Assembly (NCBI GenBank): GCA_023853785.1
Contig: JAJIRX010000567.1
Span: 1,054,001-1,118,000, forward strand
DNA from: Psilocybe azurescens
Lineage: Eukaryota; Basidiomycota; Agaricomycetes; Agaricales; Agrocybaceae
Reading direction: 5' to 3'
Length of the DNA: 64,000 nt
The notes under the pieces were generated by a model. That model made no database searches. It was not told the DNA's origin and worked only from the letters and a program-made list of their open reading frames with translations. Below are positions 59,575-64,000 of the stretch, piece by piece. How positions within the stretch are numbered: position 1 is the first letter of the stretch; every line of letters starts with the position of its first letter. The position numbers and the translations under genes were made by a program.

Positions 59575-59665
59575 CGACACTTGCAGGATTTGAACCTACG
59601 CCCTCAAAGAGGAACAGATATCTCTGAATTCGAATCTGTCGCCGTAACCACTTGGCTAAAGTGCC
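59575..59665 (-). tRNA. tRNA-Ser(CGA) with 9-base intron
   Basis: The 91-base gene folds as a class II tRNA. Acceptor GGCACTT pairs with AAGTGTC (7 bp, one G-T) and the discriminator is G, as in tRNA-Ser. The D-arm is GCCAAGTGGTTACGGC, G26 follows, and anticodon stem ACAGA pairs with TCTGT. The loop reads TTCGAA, intron TTCAGAGAT, then A, so the spliced loop is TTCGAAA with anticodon CGA. The intron sits after position 37 as required. The variable arm is CCTC-TTT-GAGG. The T-arm is GTAGG-TTCAAAT-CCTGC. No CCA is encoded, as expected for a nuclear gene. A37 with A36 and A38 is an i6A site. Confidence 0.93.
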
Positions 59666-60055
59666 ACATTTTTGGGTGCGATCTTGGCGGATAGGGACTG
59701 TCACTCTTGAGATGTGCCGTGTCTCAACTTCTCAGCTGCGATGATTCAGTTCTTGAGTCATGCTCTCCCCGATTTCTTACATTCGATGGGTAAGTTCAAC
59801 TTGACATGGGCCAAAATCAAGCCAACTTGGCTCCTTGAATTCCAGCTATACATCAATACAGGTGCTTTGTCTCATATATGTGAATGGAACTGAACGCGCT
59901 CGATTTGCGCTCGATTTGAGTTCTCTCCTCCGATCTCGTAGTATATGTGGGACCCATATGATGTCACATTCTGGATCATCTCCGCAGTAAAGAGATTATA
60001 CAAGTATGCCTTAATTCCACCGTTGCCTCTCGACACGCCAACCTTGTGTCTTACC
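59666..60055. other. intergenic tRNA / fasciclin gene
   Basis: This 390-base gap lies upstream of the fasciclin gene. It contains a duplicated tgcgctcgattt pair around 59902-59917. I see no other feature. Confidence 0.4.
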
Positions 60056-62046
60056 ATGCTCTTCGATCCACTTTGGCTCTTTCTCGTCCTTTCTCTGGGT
60101 TCTTCTGTGCCTGCCAGTCTTGGCCAAGGCCTCCAAGCAGCTTTGGACCAGCAACTTCATGGCCACAGAGGACAAGAACCGGTGTTTTTCGCCGCACCAC
60201 CAATCCAAGAGGACAAGCCATCTGGTGGAACGATCTATAAAATCCTTTCTGACGATCCCAAGTTCTCGCGAGTGATTAAAGCAGTTAACTTTGTCGAAGA
60301 TGTTGCTTCTCTTCTTGACGATTCGTCTGCAAAGTGAGTGTCGATATGCTCGTTTGGGCTCTCCATTTAAACGAATTACCTTAGGTTAACATTCTTTGCA
60401 CCTCCCGACAAGGCTCTTCGCCGCCCAGATCATCCTCATAAACCCTCACATGAGGCTCGTGTGGTCTCTGGCCCAATCTTGAAGCCTTCCGTTTTTCAAG
60501 ACATCATGGCCACAGGAAATACAAACGAAGTCAATTACATGACGGAATTCAGGAATCTCGCAGATGCCATTGAATTGCTTGACGAGTTTGAAGAATCGTC
60601 AACGGCCAGTGACGAAGGCAAGAAATGGAAAGAAATTCTCAAGGTTATTCTGCGAGCAGTGTTGCATTATCACATCATTCCGTCGGAAAGTTACGATATC
60701 GCAGACTTGAATCGCAATACGACATATCCAACGAAACTCGTCATTCCTGGGGCCTCCGATGACCAGCCACTACGTCTCAGAGTTTCACAGTCGATTATTC
60801 CTCCCTTCACTGCAATCAACTTCTTCGTCAAAGTCCTTCACCCAAATATCAAGGCAGACAACGGTAGATTATCTTGGCCACTTCAGTGCTAAAATCGTGT
60901 TTAGTGATCATGTTCTAGGTGTCATTCATGTTGTCAATCACCCCTTCTTCCACCCCCATCGGTGTTCCAGGAATTATATCTAGTTCCTCATCATTTCTCT
61001 GTTCTGGTGATTATAATCATGTTCTTACTCCAACTTCCACCCGCTTATCAACATTGTTTTAAGACCTCTGCGCTTCAGCGGTCTGAATTAACCAAAGACG
61101 TTGACCTTCGATATATCCGTGGCAAAGGACTTACCGGCTCATCTTTGGTAACTGTGTTTGCACCCACCAATCGTGCTTTCAGGGCTTTGCCACAGAGATT
61201 GCAGTTATTCTTGTTCTCGCCCTTCGGAGAAAAAGTATTGAAGAAGTTGTTGCAATATCATGTTGCTCCTGATGTCGTAGTGCATTCTAGTCAGCATCTA
61301 TTTCTTTTTATCCCTTTACTGACTGATGAGGAATCAACAAATACAGATTATGTCCATCATACTCACGCACACGAAACCCCTGAATCATCTGTTGTGCATT
61401 CCGAAGGAAAGCCGGACAACACGTATATTGATCCGGGAGCTCTCTTTGAAGTCGAGGAGCAAACATGGCCAGTTCTTTCGTGGATCATGAGGTTAGTTGA
61501 CTTTCTGTTAACTAAACGGTTATTTATTCTCCATTTGTATACCATAGATTTTTGCCCACTGGGTTAGCACGCCGTGGTTCTCGCAAACCGCATGTGGAGC
61601 CTATTTTTTCGGCTAATCTTACCCTTGAGACACTCTTTACCAATCACACTCTTCACACCCATGTTTCTCAGCATAAAATCAACTTCCCTTTCCCTGGTCC
61701 GAAGCATCCGTCCGTCATTGACACCAAGATATTCGTCAACCACCATCCCGTGTTCGTAGCGGATGTTGTCAGTCTAAACGGAGTCATCCATGTTGTCGAC
61801 CGATTGCTTGATCCTCGAGCAGGCAAAGGCCACCACCACCACCACCACCATAAACGATCCCGCGTTTACAAGCCTGACCACTCTGAGCATGCGTGGCAGA
61901 GTACTCATCCTGATCACCACCACCATAAGCAGCATAAGCAGCATAAGCACCATCACAAGACTGACGCCGCCTTTATTGAGGATTTTGATGATGTATGGGG
62001 TGACTGGGAGAGTTGGCTTGTTTCGTGGGCGGACGAACAGGATTAA
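60056..62046 (+). CDS. secreted fasciclin (FAS1) protein with His-rich tail
   Basis: The signal peptide is MLFDPLWLFLVLSLGSSVPA. Two FAS1 domains follow, which in fungi are extracellular adhesion or wall modules. Domain 1 has SRVIKAVNFVEDVASLLDD, LTFFAPPDKALRRPDHP, LRAVLHYHIIPSESYD and NGVIHVVNHPFFHP. Domain 2 has TVFAPTNRAFRALPQRLQ, LLQYHVAPDVVVHS, KIFVNHHPVFVADVVSLNGV and IHVVDRLLDPR. The tail contains seven consecutive His, then HKQHKQHKHHHK and an acidic-Trp end (DDVWGDWESWLVSWADEQD). Five C at 60954-60958 need six to keep the frame (PPSVFQELYLVPHHFS). A first intron is 60334-60384. Confidence 0.88.
61831..61851 (+). repeat. CAC/CAT codon run (His7)
   Basis: Six CAC codons followed by CAT encode seven histidines in the fasciclin protein. 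It is a simple trinucleotide repeat in frame. Confidence 0.9.
61924..61950 (+). repeat. three 9-base units encoding HKQ/HKH
   Basis: The unit CATAAGCAG occurs twice, followed by CATAAGCAC. It encodes HKQHKQHKH in the fasciclin tail. Confidence 0.85.
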
Positions 62047-62265
62047 CGTGAACCTGACGCCTCTATATACGGAGACATTAACTAGGTAGGTGCAATCGCC
62101 CCAACTCTCATTTTTCCAATATGTTATAATAGTATGGTTATCACATCGCCCAAATCGACCTCGTCCAGAGAAAACATCTGTAATGTAAAAAATATCTCGC
62201 TCGCTATACTACGGTTTGAATGGTTGCAGTATTGTACTAGATCAAACGAATACAAAGAAATGTGA

Positions 62266-64000
62266 CTATTCTTCAACTTGTCCGCCAGGGTTATCTTCAG
62301 GAGTTCTAGTGTATTTTTTATTGGCCTTGCCATTTGACCTTGCCGCCATCCGTCGGTGACTTCTGGTATTCTGATGGATATCCCATTCTGCTCCTTCCTC
62401 GATCATGACTGGACGATCTCCCTGGACTGTACACACTGAACATACTCTTCGCTTCCTTGCTTGAAGGACCGAAGTGGGACTGATAAAATATGTCAACTTG
62501 AGAGACATTTACGGAGAGAAAGCTTTCTTCACCTGACATCTTTTGGGGCTACGCTTAGCACCTTTGCGGCTGTGTCTGAAAGAGAATTAGGATTTGGCAA
62601 CTCTTGCTCGGAAAGAAATGCTGGCGACATCAATTAGTGGACAGTATTCCCTATTTTTTTGAGCCAGACCTACCGTCTTGGATTTGAGTTGCCGGGACCT
62701 GCACATTTCTCTCCCAATCGTCGCCCAATACTTGAGGCATCGTCAAATATGGCCGTCCTTGACTTGTCGATGCACGTACCAGTCGCGTCTAAAAGGTACA
62801 TATGGACCGTCTTTTCGAAAGTAGAAGCGGCCTCAACGGCAGGAATTAACTTGTTTCGGATCCAAGAAATTTGCCTTTTTGCATACTGCCTTGTAGAGAG
62901 TTTCATGCGAAGTACAGCTTCTTTGAAAGCAGATTCTGTAGGCGTATCCAGATAGCCACAGAATTCTTTATAACCTGGTATGCAGAGTCGGTGACAAGAA
63001 TAGTATGAATCTCTTCCAGCATATTACCTATGGCTTGGTAAACACCCAGTGTATAATCCATCTTGATTAGATCCGTTTCTTCGGTCAAAGTATTTGGGGG
63101 TTTATCATCGGCCAATTGGCGTAAACACTTCACCTCATCAAGGAGGCCTTGCTGAGTCGTGTTAGCGGCAGTAGTAAAAAAAAAGCGTTGTACGCACCGA
63201 AATCATGTCGTCTACACGGCTGTCAAGTCTTCCACCTAGCTCCAATGGTTCTGAATATAACCAGAAACATAATGTACAAAATCTGCAGCATTTTCAGCAT
63301 TGAGATCGGACTGCAAAAGGATGTCGAAGTGACCTTGGATTGCTGTCTAATGTTGCCCTAGATTGTTCGAGGATGATTTCACTTGGGCGCTTCCCTGATT
63401 CTTTTATAATTTCGAGATTTCTCAGGACCTTTCGCGTGTCCTTCCAGTGCCATCTTTCGGATATGGCAGGATCAAGAATAGACAATAGTTGATGGAGTCT
63501 GAAAGCTTCGTCAGGATCAACTTTTGCAGAAGGGGCTTCAGTCGGGAGATTTTCAAGCAACGACAGAAGTTCCGGAGGCAGGATGAGAACCGATTTTTGA
63601 AGATCTTGAGACCAGCTCTCTTTCGGCGGTTGTCGAGGCCCATCCACTTCCTTCGAGACTAAACGATTCGGGAAAATAAGGTGCTGAATCCAGTATGATG
63701 TTCCCCCCTACGATGATGGGCAACTCGCCGTTCTTATGCATTTGATCTATCTACAGAAAATTTTTGGTACTCATGTCTAACGGTAGCACGCGTAGCACTG
63801 ACCAGCTTGAGAGTATCCTCCACCCATTCACCGACGACGTATTGCTCTCCTGGTTGCTTAAAATCCATCAGCAGATGGGGAATGCCCTGGCGTTCGCCGA
63901 CGGGTACTTTGTTAGTAATAACATCAAGGCCTTTATAAACCTGCATAGAATCCGCGTTTATAATTTTTGCACGTCGCCAGAGAGATTTATTGCTGCTTTG
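62266..64000 (-). CDS. MOD5: tRNA isopentenyltransferase Mod5/Tit1, 5' end outside window
   Basis: The enzyme adds isopentenyl to A37 of tRNAs reading UNN codons, including Ser. From the right edge I read AKIINADSMQVYKGLDVITN, then KVPVGERQGIPHLLMDFKQP, ELPIIVGGTSYWIQHLIFP and RLHQLLSILDPAISERWHWK with DTRKVLRNLEII. These are the conserved MiaA/Mod5 blocks. After an intron come IGYKEFCGYLDTPTESAF and STRQYAKRQISWIRNKLIP. The C-terminus has the eukaryotic C2H2 finger (CSVC, then H-x5-H in HQNTRSHRR). The N-terminal P-loop lies beyond base 64000. Six C at 63703-63708 are one too many: the as-read frame gives GGNIIL, and five C give GGTSYW. Confidence 0.92.

Noticed and set aside
4202..63708. 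Programmed ribosomal frameshifting as an explanation for the frame breaks
   Set aside because: The breaks go in both directions, hit unrelated genes, and lack slippery heptamers and downstream structure.
4202..63708. Pseudogenes or RIP-like decay
   Set aside because: Apart from single-base run changes the proteins are intact, with conserved catalytic residues and splice sites. No C-to-T bias is apparent.
1..64000. Transposons, CRISPR arrays, secondary-metabolite cluster or defence system
   Set aside because: No transposase, reverse transcriptase, terminal repeats, spaced direct repeats or backbone synthase genes are visible. The genes are ordinary fungal housekeeping and surface proteins.

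Overview
The window looks like nuclear DNA of a filamentous basidiomycete, most likely an Agaricomycete. Genes are dense and sit on both strands. Most are cut by many short introns of about 45-65 bases with GT...AG borders. The gene set is fungal: alpha-1,3-glucan synthase, a Ste11-type MAPKKK with SAM and Ras-binding regions, DUF6699, PAN2, NSE1 and POT1. I support 26 protein-coding genes, two of them cut by the window edges, and one tRNA gene. I see no transposon, CRISPR array or bacterial-type operon. Species cannot be named from the sequence alone.

Layout. 1-10 kb: a METTL21/EFM-type methyltransferase (left edge), a Dbl-family RhoGEF, asparagine synthetase, a DUF6699 protein and an Sso-type syntaxin. 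10-18 kb: phosphatidylinositol synthase, a mitochondrial-looking AAA ATPase, the SMC5/6 subunit Nse1 and phosphatidylserine synthase. 18-24 kb: primase large subunit Pri2, the fork-protection protein Csm3/TIPIN and the WD40 protein Cmr1/WDR76. 24-35 kb: an uncharacterised membrane protein, a small mitochondrial SAP-like protein, Trm1 and Ste11. 35-45 kb: the 8-kb glucan synthase and a four-TM MARVEL-like protein. 45-51 kb: Lcp5/neuroguidin, a T5orf172 (DUF1766) protein, a two-domain GPI-type cupredoxin and PDCD5. 51-64 kb: PAN2, POT1, tRNA-Ser(CGA), a His-rich fasciclin protein and the tRNA isopentenyltransferase Mod5 (right edge).

Themes. Genome maintenance is over-represented (NSE1, PRI2, CSM3, CMR1, POT1). 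The PRI2-CSM3 divergent promoter carries two perfect MluI cell-cycle boxes and the NSE1 promoter carries one, pointing to G1/S co-regulation by an MBF-type factor. Two CDP-alcohol phosphotransferases (PIS1, CHO1) lie within 7 kb. The tRNA-Ser gene is an expected substrate of both tRNA-modifying enzymes in the window (Trm1 at G26, Mod5 at A37).

Quality warning. At least 17 one-base frame breaks fall inside otherwise well-conserved proteins, nearly all in homopolymer runs. They look like consensus errors in the assembly, not pseudogenes. Proteins predicted from this contig should be corrected before use, and gene ends affected by this are flagged below.
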